Shown here piece by piece: positions 30,019-41,466 of a stretch of 64,000 nt of DNA; position 1 is the first letter of the stretch; each line of letters starts with the position of its first letter. The position numbers were made by a program, and so were the translations under genes. The DNA comes from Sinohyriopsis cumingii (Eukaryota; Mollusca; Bivalvia; Unionida; Unionidae). The notes under the pieces were generated by a model. It searched no databases. It was not told the origin of the DNA and saw nothing but the letters and a program-made list of their open reading frames with translations. The DNA lies in the NCBI GenBank assembly GCA_028554795.2, contig CM068835.1, forward strand, positions 27,716,311 through 27,780,310, in the 5' to 3' direction.

Positions 30019-31384
30019 TCATAGGAATTTTACTACTGTTACGTATTTGGTTAATTGATTTTGTATATAGAAGTTTGGATAGACTAGGCTGTTATTTCGT
30101 TTGGGGGTGAATATGATTGCCACAGTTTTTTCATGAGATATTTTGAAACCCCATTTGTCCGCCCATCTCCCTATGTTGTCTAGGCTCTGCTGGATTTTTT
30201 TAACTACTGTTTTATTGGCAGGATTTCCATTCCTCATATGCCACTATCATCTGCAAATTGTGACAAGTTTATTTTTGTGGAGGCTGCATTGAGGTCAAGG
30301 TCGTTTATCATTAGGTTAAATAGTAGGGGACTTATTACACTGCCTTGCGGTGTTCCATTTTCAAGTGAAAATTCTTCCGAATGGGTGTTGCCTATTCTTG
30401 TGGTAATTTTCCGGTCTGTGAGGAAATCGCCAATCCAGTTGAACAAGCGTCCAGTTATTCCAAATTGGTTTAATTTGGCCATTAGTCCATTTGTCCATAC
30501 TAGGTCGAACGCTTTTTCTAGGTCTAGAAAAACCACTATGAGGTTGCGATCGGTTTTCCTATGTGCGTTAAAAGCGAGTTTGATGTCTGTTTCCAATCTG
30601 AGAAGTTGGTCAGAGGTGACCGTTTGTTCCGAAAGCCACATTGATTTATGGAGAGTAGGTTATTGGTTTCTAGGTGGTGTTTTAACCTATTAGGAATTAT
30701 TGTCTCCATTATTTTGCAAATATTGTTTGTAAGAGAGATGGGTTGGTACGAATTTATGTTGTTGGGACCTTTACCTAGCTTGGGGATCGGTATTACTATG
30801 GCCTGTTTCCATTTGGTGGGTAGTTGGCCTTTATTCCATATCATATTAAAGAATTTGATTATTGCTATTGTTATATTGATAGGTATTTTTTTTTTATAGA
30901 TAATGTAACCTAACTGATCCTTACCGGGGGATGTTTCGTTTTTGGATCGTAGGGCTATCTCCCATTCATGTACTGTGATGTCGCTATTTAGGTGAGATTC
31001 TTTTGTTCCTTGGTCTTGAAACATTTGAGGTTGGGTTTCCTCCATTAGTTTTTTGTGTTCTTGAAAGTTTCTGGTGTGGTTATTGTTGCTACTCATGTTC
31101 GAAAAATGCTTCGCTAGGAGGTCTGCCTTATCTTTATTTGTTATGGCATTTTTAATGTTTGGGGCTGAGGTAGTCGCTTTCCCTTTTATGGCTTTTATCT
31201 TGTCCCATATTTGTTCTGAGTTTGATTTTAGACTCAGTTTAGAGCAAAAGGTTTGCCATAGATTAATTTTAGCGGCTTTTATAGTTTGTTTTATTGCTTT
31301 TTCTTTATCTTTATATTGCTGGAAGTAGATATAATTTTTGGTGCGTTTTAAGGCCCTTTTTTGTCTTTGTGTGCTATAGTGCAC
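30019..31384 (-). pseudogene. LINE ORF2 reverse transcriptase region
   Basis: Minus strand. RT motifs in order: PIPKLGKGPNNINSYQPISL (motif 1-2), FLDLEKAFDLVW (motif A, catalytic Asp), GTPQGSVISPLLF (motif B), FADD (motif C, in place of YADD), then the thumb FKISHEKTVAIIFTPKR. The frames shift at least twice, so the copy is inactive. The N-terminal linker begins near 31384 with basic helical sequence. Continues at 13.3 kb beyond the Polinton. Confidence 0.88.
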
Positions 31385-32280
31385 TGTTTAGTCCACCATG
31401 GTACAGGGTTTTTATTTTGGATATTAGTTGTCTTTGGGATGCATTGGTTAGCTGCCTCTATAATTGTGTCTGTTAAGTTTTCATAATACATGTCAATATT
31501 TGGGCTTTCTAAGTTATCTGGCTTTACTCTTGCTAGTAATAATTGGAATTGGTCCCAGTCTGTCTGTTGGTACCTCCATTTAGGTGGGGTTTCGTTTGGA
31601 ATGTGTTGAGTTTTTGTTTGAATATTGATTGTGATGGAGAAATGGTCACTTCCTAACGTATCTTCTTGGATCCACACACCAATTTGAGATTTGAGCCAAT
31701 TTTGGGGTAGTGATGGTTAGGTCTATGGCTGAGAGAGTGCCATCTTCAGGGTTTAATCTAGTGTTCGACCCGTCATTTAAGATGACCAGATTGTTCTCAG
31801 TTATTCATTTTTCAACCATTTTCCCTCTTTGATCTTTCTTTTTACCTCCCCATAATTCACCGTGTGCGTTGAAGTCGCCACAGATAATTAAATTGTTGTT
31901 GTTGTTATTAGTGATTGCCCTTGGTGAGATTAGGTTGGTAGGACAGAAGGTACTCCCTGGGTCGTATGCATTTATTATTTGAATGTTTGTGGTTCCTATA
32001 TTTATCATTGCTGACATTATTTCGATGCTATTATTGATGTTTAGGTTAGGGGGTACTTCTATTATTTCATAGCAGATTAGTGTATCTATCAAAAAAATTG
32101 CTAGTCCACCCACTTTCTGCCCCTTGGGTCTGTTTTTAAAGATTCCCTGGGTATAGCCTTGTAGTTTGGGCAGGCGTTTGTGTTCTTGTGTTATGAGGGT
32201 TTCCTGTAGGCAGATTACGTCTGGTTTTACGGCCGTATTATTCACTTTCTTCTCAGTTCTGATGGGTTTTTAAAGATTCC
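31348..32280 (-). pseudogene. LINE ORF2 APE-type endonuclease region
   Basis: Minus strand. VICLQETLI (catalytic Glu), VGGLAIFLI, IINAYDPGS, ICGDFNAHGELWG (Asp/Asn active-site motif) and LGSDHFSI (catalytic His) are the standard apurinic-endonuclease motifs that nick the target. Interrupted by frame changes between the GDFNAH and SDH motifs. Confidence 0.85.
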
Positions 32281-32323
32281 TCTGCAGTTCCATTGCCAGA
32301 TGGTTATTTTATTATTTTTTATA

Positions 32324-33190
32324 CTATCCATTTTTGACGCTGTCTTTATCTGTTAGTCTTGTGGTCCAATCAGCTAGTATGGTGAAAATGGTTTTGAGGG
32401 TTCTCATTATGCTATTTAGATCTTTTATTAGGGTTCGTGTTGTTAGGTTCATTACTTCCTGTATTAATTCTGTGTTGGGGTGTGTGTTAGGTTTGGGGAT
32501 GTTTGGGGTGACAGTTTTGTTTGTATCTGGAGTGTTATCAGGGTGGTCTTGGTTTGTTACAATGTGGGTTGTAGTTTTTGGTTCTTTTGTTTCCTGATTC
32601 GAGGGCATGTTTTGTGGTGCAATGTTTTCCCTTCTGATTCTGTGTGGAGAGTTTTGGTCCTCATTGATTGTTTCAGAGGTAGATTTTGGTGTGTTGGGGT
32701 TGTTTTTACATATGTTTTTGGCAGAATGGTAGGCGAGGTGTTTTTCGTTCATTAAGTCCACTATTTGTTTCTCTTTTATTGCAAATCTGCATTCTGCCGA
32801 TCTAGGATAATGGTTTTCTTTACAGTTAGCACATTTTTGTTTAGTTGTGTGGCATTCTCCTGTGTGTGGACCTCCGCAGTACTTACATCTTGGCTGGAAT
32901 CTACATCTGAGGGCATGGTGTCCCCAGTGCAGGCATTTGGTGCAAAATCTTGGCCTATTTATGCAGTTTTCCAGCTTATGGTACACACCTGACTGTCCTA
33001 GTTTTATTATTGAGTCGTGGTAAAAATATTTCCGTGTTGGGGAAGTTATATAGTTTTACGGCGTGAAATGTTGACGGTACGGAAAGTTGATGAAGAAAAA
33101 CCATGTAGATGTGCGGTTGATATACAGTTGGAAAGTTGTGAGATCTGTGGTTTTGTATTGATTAGAGTAAAATTATTTATAGAATGGACA
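32324..33190 (-). pseudogene. LINE ORF1 (gag-like) with three CCHC knuckles
   Basis: Minus strand. Three zinc knuckles in tandem: CTKCLHWGHHALRC, CKYCGGPHTGEC and CANCKENHYPRSAEC, followed by a Thr/Pro/Asn-rich tail and a helical end just before ORF2. Upstream, another frame continues with ORF1-like sequence (HSINNFTLINTKPQISQL), so the ORF is longer than its longest open frame and is broken. It binds element RNA in the family. Confidence 0.8.
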
Positions 33191-33320
33191 CGTTGGGCTT
33201 TCTGATTTACAACAGAAGTTGTATGGAAGTCTTTGGAATTAAGGTAAACTTATGACTTCTAGAGGAATCGCGTCTGAGTTTAACACCGGTCGGTCAAAAC
33301 AAATACCCCTGGCTTGTAAC

Positions 33321-33379
33321 TGTATGTATGTATGTATGTATGTATGTATGTTGTATGTATGTATGTATGTATGTATGTT
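33321..33379. repeat. (TGTA)n microsatellite
   Basis: About 14 tetranucleotide copies with one interruption. Confidence 0.95.
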
Positions 33380-33955
33380 GTCTCCCATGTGTGCTATTTA
33401 GTCCAGCATTTCCATATCAAGGACTGTTTATTTTTTCTTCTTCTTTCCTTCCTTTCTTTCTTCCCTCCACTTCATGTACAGATGTTAATATGTGTCAGCT
33501 GTAGATTCTCTAGTTTACATCTACGTAATCAAAGAGACGCCATCAAGAATTGGCTAAAACGAACTCTTAGCAGCAAAATGCAGACTTCAAGTACTAACTT
33601 TTTTTAAAAATATAGTTTTCTACATGCATAATCAAAACTGTCAGTCATAAACTTACATGACATGTTGCCAAATATCACCAATACAGTAATGCGTATCTGT
33701 ACTACTCTAGGACGACGGTACACATCGTAATTAAATATAGTACAGTGTATTGTGATTTGTTTAAAAAGCGATTTTAACTCTCATAAAAACAATTTAAACA
33801 TGGTGGATAAATCAAGAGCTGATTAGCGTTGATTGCAAACCTAAATTAACAGACAATCGAAAATTGGATAGAGCGTCTGTTCCCTATTTGTACTCGAAGC
33901 TTGACAATGTCCAACAAAAATGTACGTTTGAATGTTACAAGGAAAAAAAATTAAG
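33380..33955. other. Intergenic, nothing recognised
   Basis: A pyrimidine-rich tract at about 33430-33475; no gene seen. Confidence 0.5.
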
Positions 33956-34400
33956 GAAGAAAATGATTATAATTAAAATATTTTCTTTCAAGATATTTCG
34001 CTTTGAAGTCTGTCAAGTACAATCTCACTGTTTTGCTTCAAGTTACCCCACACCATCCGTATCAATCTGCGCATGAAATGTATTTAATAAAAATAAACAT
34101 TTATTTATTTTTTGTAGATATACTGTCATTATTTTTTTTATAAATTGCATTGGCACAGAATGGAGAAAAAACATGCAAATTAACGCCTTAAAAACATATA
34201 ATAAAATGAAAGTCTACAGATATTTTAGCAGATATATAGAAATATTTCACTCGTGAAGTGCAAACATTTTTTATTGTCATTCGTGAAATGTTTCTGTATA
34301 TCTGCTAAAAAAACATCGAAGAATCATGCGTTTTCACCTAAAACATGAAACACGTTTTAGCGTAAATATAATTATGCTTAAGCATAAACGTGAATGCCTT
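33956..34400. repeat. Dispersed repeat with palindrome, copy 1
   Basis: Shares scattered words (gaagtctgtcaagtacaa, tgcaaattaacgc) with 44030-44620. Near its end a ~30-bp inverted repeat (tattttagcagatatata and its complement, 34221-34313) encloses a short ttcactcgtgaa palindrome. Likely an old non-autonomous DNA transposon or foldback element. Confidence 0.5.
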
Positions 34401-35519
34401 AAAAGAATTATATCTGAAAAGGGATGATGTTGATGGATAATACACCGCAATCTACGATGGAAAGGTACATCGTACAAAAAGCTGTATAACATCACTCGAT
34501 CTTAGAGCCGGGCAAAATAAAACTAAAGCCACAGATACTCATTCTGTTAAAAGTATAAATGTTGAATGTAATATTAAAGTGCAAAAAGTGCTCCAGTAGT
34601 CTGCACGTTGATAGACGAACTTGTGTACATTACAGATGTCACCAGCCACCCTGTGGAACCCACGCAGTTCGCCGTATACAGCAGCAAGGCTGCCAGTTTT
34701 GCAAATTTGCTACGGAGGGGCTCCCGATTCCTGCTCTTTTCCAGGCTCTTCCAAGTAAGCTCAAAACGGAGAATTTCATGAAAATTCCACGTACGACATG
34801 CTGGGTCACATAAGGATACAATTTTTAAAAAAATGTATTTTACCCAAATTATCATTTTCCATTTTCAATGGATTCCTACACATACACACACACATACACA
34901 CACGCGCGCGCGCGGACAGAAAACAAGAGGCGTAAGTGGGCGATGAGATCACTCGCCTCAATGACATGTCTAACAAGAAGATAAGTTTTTCAACGAGTCA
35001 TTGATATGATTCCTGCAGAAAAAAAACAACTTCTCCAGTGCGGTTCATTCATACGTGATGAGAAATATTTAAAGTTGTGATACTTTGTGTCAAAATTGGT
35101 AGAATTCTGTTAAAAATTTATTTGTTTATATAACGTTGTGTAAATAGTCCTTTTAGTAATTGCAGTCATATTTGATTCATGAATGACATCGTTTGTAATT
35201 CATGAATTACATCGTTTGTATAAATCAAAGCATTCAAGTTAGGTCACGTTCTTTCAAATTAGGTCAAAATCTGATCAGCGGATACTTAGAAGTATTGAAG
35301 GTGTTTATTTGTTTAGTGTTTTATTATGTGGTTTGGGGGAAAATGGAAAAGAAAAATGTTTGTTTTGAGTAACATTAACCATGTTTGATGGAGGAATGGT
35401 TAGATTTGTACAAACCTGAAATATATTTGTTATGATAAGGGTTGTATCATAACCTTCTTTTCATTTCTTGCTATGAGAAGGGATTACTCATAAGTTAAGA
35501 AATGTCTTTGCCCATGGTT

Positions 35520-35557
<38 letters not shown>

Positions 35558-35640
35558 AGTTAAGGCTCTCTTAACAAGGGTGTCACACATAACGGTGTAG
35601 ACACGACTACATCTTGGTGGTGGTGGGGGGAATGAGGTAC
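34401..35640. other. Intergenic with a GC-rich island and microsatellites
   Basis: About 34620-34800 is richer in GC than its surroundings and open on several frames, but no family is recognised. A (CA)n tract running into (CG)n lies at about 34878-34914 and a (GA)n tract at about 35523-35556. Confidence 0.4.
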
Positions 35641-36639
35641 GGAATCGCTGTAAGGAAAAACAGAGCTGTTCTGGCTCGAGGAGCGAATTTTTTATTTAAA
35701 GAATTGATATATATAATACTACATTCTATAGATACACCTATAAAAACGTTATATTTAAAATACTTGAAAAACATATAAGATTACACTTTTCCCTCGAACT
35801 TAGCAACTTCATACATTTGTATAATTTCTGCCATTTAGAATGTAACACAGAGAGTTAAATCTCGATTAACTTCATTATAGCCAATGAGTATAAAATTCAA
35901 TAGTTGCGATTAATGCAACAATCATTTTGAAGAAATATATTTTACTAAATTTAAAATAGAATACTAATTTGGAATCGGTTACTAAACATTACTCATTATT
36001 ACTTGAAGAATCTTTTATTTCCAAATTAAATCTAAACATGGAGTTGCTAGCGAATTCATCTTTTCCAATAATACATACCACAAATACAATTAAACATTCC
36101 AATATATTATAATATAGAAAAGAAAGAACTCACAAAAATGTTGGAAAAATATGAACTTTACCATTAAAATCTCGAATATTAAAAAGTGCACATTTTTAAA
36201 AAGAAGTTTGCTAACACAAACGATTCTTACCTGTAAGGAAAAGACAGCAGTTCTGTCTCGAGAAATGAACTAATTCTGCGTACGTCTGGTCTCTATTTAC
36301 ACGCAGTTTTGTTTTACTCATTTTGGATCTGAACAATACTCTCGACCTTTCCCACGTAAGCCGTGTGAATCATCTCATCTCATCCATTATTGATTTAATA
36401 ATTTGCCTGTTTAGCAGCTTCAAATCAAAAAATTGCTGACCATTCGATACAAGAGAAATGCATTTTATGGATTTATGCACCTGCTCGTAAAGCGCGATCT
36501 TTCTCAAATAGCACACATTTGTATTACACAAATAGATAAACTTAATCTCAATATATTTTTAGTGGAAAATTACTTCCAATATAATTTAATTAAACATTAC
36601 TTTTAATACAATTTAGAGAAAATTTCAATCTTAATACTT
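35641..36639. other. AT-rich block, possible old dispersed repeat
   Basis: The motif tgtaaggaaaa-acag-(a)gc-gttctg-ctcgag occurs at about 35650 and again at about 36232, framing ~600 bp of AT-rich sequence. This might be a pair of old repeats flanking a decayed element. No coding sequence. Confidence 0.3.
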
Positions 36640-36927
36640 TTACAAGAAACTGTTGACATAACAACACGTCGCAGGTTACAACAGACGTCATCGTCTTCCA
36701 TCTTGGATTTCATCGGGATTCAAACTCAATTTCATTCATGACTTTTATTACTAGGACTTCTGTTTTTTAATTCTTGAATTATGTTTGGATTTGACTCGTA
36801 AAACCGCAAGTTTTGTTTCTCATTTTTCACTTGATATTCTAGGGAAATAAAATGATTTGTTAAATTTTAGAAAACCTGCTGTCTTCGCTCTTTTCTGTTA
36901 TTTTTGTAAAAATCTAGACTCGTAACA
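36640..36927 (+). repeat. 5' LTR segment of the Gypsy element
   Basis: Matches 41180-41466 over its length (acaagaaactgttgacataa ... cgtaaca). Homology with the 3' copy does not clearly continue farther left, so this copy looks shortened at its outer edge. Confidence 0.75.
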
Positions 36928-36929
36928 GA

Positions 36930-36953
36930 CATTTGGGTTCTCGTCTGGGATAT
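36930..36953 (+). promoter_or_regulatory. Probable primer-binding site (tRNA-Pro-like)
   Basis: TGGGTTCTCGTCTGGGAT lies a few bases after the LTR and resembles the TGGGGGCTCGTCCGGGAT site complementary to tRNA-Pro used by many retroelements, with about three differences. Confidence 0.5.
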
Positions 36954-37047
36954 ATGAATTATGGCTAAAATATTTCAGAAAATTTTAATTTTAAAAATAT
37001 CCCTAGTATTATTTCACATTTTAGAAATCTTTAGTGAAACCATCAGG

Positions 37048-37371
37048 CTTTTTTACAATGTCATCAAAAGTGGAGATCTTTCTTTCAAATCCCACCTAAC
37101 AGTTAGACCTTTTGAAAAAAAGATGAATTGCTTAAACTTGCCAGAAAATATGATCTTTCTGAGGCAAAAGCTTCTTTAACGAAGCAAGATTTAAAAAACA
37201 TTTTGGTCCTGTATTTAGTGGAAAAGAGTGTTTTGGATAAAATTGCTTTGGTTTCCATCAGTAAATCTGTATCAGACTCTGACATAAAAGAAAAGGAATT
37301 AAAATTAAAATACAAGATGGAATTAGTGTTAGGAAAGCATGAACTTCAGAAAAAAGAAAAACAAATGATAT

Positions 37372-37425
<54 letters not shown>

Positions 37426-38270
37426 GATGCAGTCAAAGTGCAAAAAGAGAAGGAAGAGAGGGAATATCAATTTAGAATAAGGGAAATATAGCTGGCAAGT
37501 GAAATGCACGTTCCCACTTCACATACAAATTCAAGTTTTGTTGTTACTAAGAATATTAGGTTAGTGCCCCCTTTTAGAGAAAAAGCAGCATACAAAATAC
37601 TTTCCTCAGTTTGAAAAAGAAAAGCTCGAAATTTGAAATGGCTAAGGGAGCGTTAGACTCTATTGTTACAAAGTGTATTTACTGGTAAAGCTAGTGATAT
37701 TTACAATTCACCGTCACTACAGCAAAGTGCTATGATCTGGTTAAGGAATGCATCTTAAAGGGTTATGAATTTGTCCCTGAGTCTTATCGGCAAAAATTCA
37801 GGAACTATAAAAAGGAAGATGGACAAACTCATGTCGAATTTGCAAGAGAAAAGTGCCGTTATTTGATCGATGGTGCTTAGCCAAGAAAGTTTATAAAGAT
37901 TAAGAAAATCTCAGACAACTTGTATTACTTGAAGAGTTCAAGAGCTGTGTCCATAGTGACATTAAGTCTAATCTTGAGCATAAGGTCAAAACCTTGCAAA
38001 ATGCTGCTCGTACTGCTGACGAATATTCCTTACCTCATAAAATTTCTTTTGTAGACAAGTCTTCGACTCAAAAGTCATCTGATAGAAAAGTATTTCAGCC
38101 TAATACAAGCTTTTCTAATTTTCAATCTAGCACAGATTTTAGAAATCAAACTTCTGATAAGCTTGATCAAAACTCCTTATCTCTTCCTACATGTACCTAT
38201 TGTAAGAAGGGACACGTTATTTCCGATTCCTACAAATTGAAAAATAAGCAACAGAATCAAGAAGACCTAT
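37048..38270 (+). pseudogene. Gypsy gag region
   Basis: Pieces of a gag-like protein: an N-terminal LARKYDLSEAKASLTKQDL segment, a coiled-coil-like basic stretch containing a (GA)n microsatellite at about 37372-37422, a segment FRNYKKEDGQTHVEFAREK typical of the capsid C-terminus of this group, and a CCHC-like knuckle near 38200. Broken at many places. Confidence 0.65.
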
Positions 38271-38599
38271 TCCAAATGGTCTTATTTATAAAAGGCCAAG
38301 GTAACGGTCATGTATTCAAAGCAATACATTTGTGGGGTCTAATGAACCATAGTCTGATTTTATTATGGAGAATTATGAAACATTCATGTCGAAGGGTTCA
38401 ATATCACTACTGGGTGATTGATTCGGCCAATCCCATCCCTATTAAAATTTTAATGGGGCACATGAGCTTCTCAGAGTCTTTTATTATCAGGTACTTTGCC
38501 TTTTTCTGATAAGTCTTCTTCCAATGAGAGTGTTCTTATTCAGGAAGTAGAGTGCGGCTTTGTTAATGTTCCTCTCCATTGTGTAAATTTGTCATCAGA

Positions 38600-39850
38600 C
38601 TTAGGCTGAGGACCCGTGACAGTCGGAACAGTGTTTTCTTTACCCGTTAAGGGCATTCATTTATTACTAGGCAACGACCAAGCTGGAGACAAGGTTGCGA
38701 GTAATCCACTTGTAACGGACAAGCCTCGTTTGGATCAGAAAGTCGATCCTATTGAAAAAGATTTACCTGATTTATACCCAGCTTGTGCAGTTACTAGAGA
38801 TATGGTAAAGAAAGCTCTTGAGAATGATGTTGTTCAGGAAAGTACTCCTTTAGCTGACACGTCTATTGGCCAGGCTTTTGACCAGGTCACTTTCACTCCT
38901 TGTTTGGATCAATCAAAAGGTATTGATCATAGTGATCCTCTTTATTCATTCATTTATTCATTCTCTTTATTCTAATCAGGGTGACAAACGACAATCACTT
39001 GTCGTTGGACAGGAGAAAGATCATGAGATCTCCTGTTTGCTTCAAAGGGCATTAGCGAAACTGAAGCCACAAAACTGTCTGTTATTTCATTAAAAATGGA
39101 ATTCTTATGACAAAATGGAGACCTCCTGCGGTACCTGCTGGTGACGAGTGGTCAATGAACTATCAAATTGTAGTTCCAAAATCGTACAGACAGGAAATTC
39201 TTAGTCTGGCCCATGAAACTCCTTTGGCTGGTCATCTAGGGATCAATAAGACTTATCACAAGATCTTGACTCACTTCTACTGGCCAAAAATTAAAAGTGA
39301 TGTTGGTAAATACTGCAGATCTTGTCATGCTTGTCAAATGGTAGGAAAACCAAATCAGAAGATACATAAGGCTCATCTGCAACCCTATTCCTGCATTGGA
39401 CGAGCCATTTAGCAGAATAATGGTAGAATGTGTTGGTCCCTTACCTAACACCAAATCAGGTAACCAATACTTGTTGACCATTATGTGTGTCAACAAGGTT
39501 CCCAGAGGCAATTCCTTTGTGGAATATGAAATCTAAAACAATAGTAAAAGCTTTGATATTTTTTTAAAATTCAATCTGACCTTCCCAAATCTGTCCAATC
39601 TGGTCAAGGGTCAAATTTTAGGTCTGGAATTTTCCAGCTAATTATGCTTGAATTTGGCATTCAGCAAGTCAAGTTAAAAAATGAAATTATGGTTTGACAG
39701 AACTACAATGGAGAGAACTTTTGAGTTTGGTAATATAGTTCTGTCTCTCTTCCTCATTCTTCAAAATTTTCTTCAGATTAGATATTACGGCCCTTACAAA
39801 GTTAAGAAGAGAACGAATGAGTTAAATTATAATGATAGTACTTCTGCGAT
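38600..39850 (+). pseudogene. Gypsy protease-linker and integrase region
   Basis: A linker with IHLLLGNDQAGDKV, common before the integrase in this group, then the integrase zinc domain (HLGINKTYHKILTHFYWP followed by CRSCHACQ, an HHCC site) and eroded core and C-terminal pieces. Broken. Confidence 0.7.
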
Positions 39851-40579
39851 GTAAATAAATTAAAGGAGAACCAGTTTGTTGAGAGAGATAACCAGGTTAG
39901 GTGGTGCTATACAGTTTTGTATTTTGCATAGGGTTAGGATTTTAAAGAAAAAGAATGTCCCCGGCTTTCCTCGCTGGTTATACTGGCCATTTAAAAAAGA
40001 CCTTGTATATCTTAGGCATAATGCAAAGAACCTTTAATTCCCTTTATTTTGGTGTATGATTGATGGGTGTACTATGGGTTATAGAGTATACAGCTTGGCC
40101 TTACTTCAAATATGCACCTTTCAAAAAAGTGCTAGCTCTACTTGGTCATTTTCACTTCCTGAACTTCAGAGGTCAATTGTATAAAAAAGAGCCAATAACT
40201 TTTTTTACATTTGATATATTTGGTAATTCATTCATTGCACTTTCAGAAGCTGGTATTGTCTAGTCTGGCAAAATTCATTTTCCCTATTTTAATAGCTGCT
40301 ATGTATAGTGTACTTTAGACTAATTCAGACTGATTTTTTAACATAAGGGAGCAGTCATTTTAGTTAGCAGTGTGCTTAAATCATGTAAAATTTCCAAAAG
40401 TACAACATCCAAAAGAAATATCATCCACATTACATTAATGTAGCATAGAGGTATGCAAACATTCTCTCCACTGTGCATGTTTTAAATGCGAACTACTTCA
40501 CCTTACATACGTCACTCTCTCAGAAGTACATATTATCTGGTGAGCGCCACCATAATGATCCAATTAATTTAGTTGTACC

Positions 40580-40890
40580 TGTCCCACTCGGTGAAGATTT
40601 AAGCAAAGGGATGTAATCAGACTCTACTGATATTGGAGTGACAAATCTTTGGAATTCAGAAATTATGAATATTATGGACCAGAAGCTTTCACATTTGCAA
40701 CAACATGAAAGGAATGAACTTATAACAGTTACTACTTGTATATGAACACTTATTTCAGGATGTTCCTTCAAGAACAAACAAAATTTACCATGACGTTGAA
40801 ATAGTAAATTACACACCTGTGAAACAACATCCATACAGGATGAACCCTCTCAAACAGGAATACTTGAATAACGAAATTCAGTATTAGCTT
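40580..40890 (+). pseudogene. Gypsy reverse-transcriptase N-terminal scrap
   Basis: Contains KLSHLQQHERNELITVTT and, farther on, KIYHDVEIVNYTPVKQHPYR followed by a short basic stretch, the recognisable entry to the RT domain in Gmr1-like elements. The rest of the RT is missing before the LTR. Confidence 0.65.
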
Positions 40891-40959
40891 CAGTATTAAC
40901 TCTTGACCCCCCCCCATCTGGTCATGTTTTGCATTTTAGTTAGACTTATCACTCATGTT

Positions 40960-41466
40960 ATCATAAGAATTTAGTCAGTCGTGCCTTAATACTTCAAAAG
41001 TCAAGTTGTTTTTTGTTGTGTCCAGTTTGGGCTAATTGTTTTATTTTATTCAAATTATTTTGAATTCAAGTGATTCTTTTCCCTGGAAATACATTAGTGC
41101 TCCTTGAAAACTCTTGAACAAAGACATTCACTAAAATTTATATGGAATTCAAAACTGGAATAATATTTGCTGTTATTCAACAAGAAACTGTTGACATAAC
41201 AGCACTTTGCATGTTACAACAGATGTCATTGTCTTCCATTTTGGATTTCATTGGGATTCAAACTCAATTTCATTTAGGACTTTTTATTACTAGGACTTCA
41301 ATTTTTAATTCTTGGATTATTTTTGGATTTGATTCATAAAAACGTTCATTTTCCCCCCTCATTTTTCACTTGATGTTCTAGGGAAATAAATTATTTGTTA
41401 AATTTTACAAAGCTTGTTGTCTTTATTTTTTTCTGTTACTTTCTGTAAGAGCCTAGACTTGTAACA
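40960..41466 (+). repeat. 3' LTR of the Gypsy element
   Basis: The segment from about 41180 matches the 5' copy; the stretch from about 40960 to 41180 matches the minus-strand LTR at 61.0-61.3 kb, which shows that the full LTR is about 450-500 bp. It ends gacttgtaaca and holds an AATAAA signal near 41387. Confidence 0.65.

Larger units (their letters stand above)
11171..33300 (-). mobile_element. I-group LINE, split by a Polinton
   Basis: On the minus strand, from about 33.3 kb down: an ORF1 with three CCHC knuckles, an APE-type endonuclease, a reverse transcriptase, then (after the 16.6-kb Polinton) the rest of ORF2 with an RNase H domain and a C-terminal zinc-finger-like segment, a 3' UTR and a (CAA)n tail at about 11171-11182. 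APE endonuclease plus RNase H plus a CCHC ORF1 indicates the I group (I/Nimb type; exact clade uncertain). Several frame changes show the copy is dead. The 5' end is uncertain and no target duplication was found. Without the Polinton the LINE is about 5.5 kb, a normal size. Confidence 0.85.
36640..41466 (+). mobile_element. Gypsy-type LTR element, Gmr1-like order, fossil
   Basis: Two related LTR segments flank an internal region with gag, protease-adjacent, integrase and reverse-transcriptase pieces. The integrase pieces (39.1-39.85 kb) come before the reverse-transcriptase start (about 40.6-40.88 kb), the order of the Gmr1 group of Ty3/Gypsy elements rather than ordinary Gypsy. Most of the reverse transcriptase and RNase H is absent. 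The copy is heavily broken (many breaks) and its LTRs differ visibly, so it is old. Confidence 0.8.

Noticed and set aside
32334-32992. Plus-strand ORFs with cysteines and valines opposite LINE ORF1
   Set aside because: Antisense shadows of the CCHC-knuckle region.
34559-34855. Cys-rich ORF and two overlapping minus-strand ORFs in a GC-richer island
   Set aside because: Open on several frames at once, no recognised domain, no convincing splice sites.
36643-36651. acaagaaac before both Gypsy LTR cores as a target-site duplication
   Set aside because: It precedes both LTR cores and the LTR at 61.0 kb too, so it is part of the LTR, not a duplication flanking the element.
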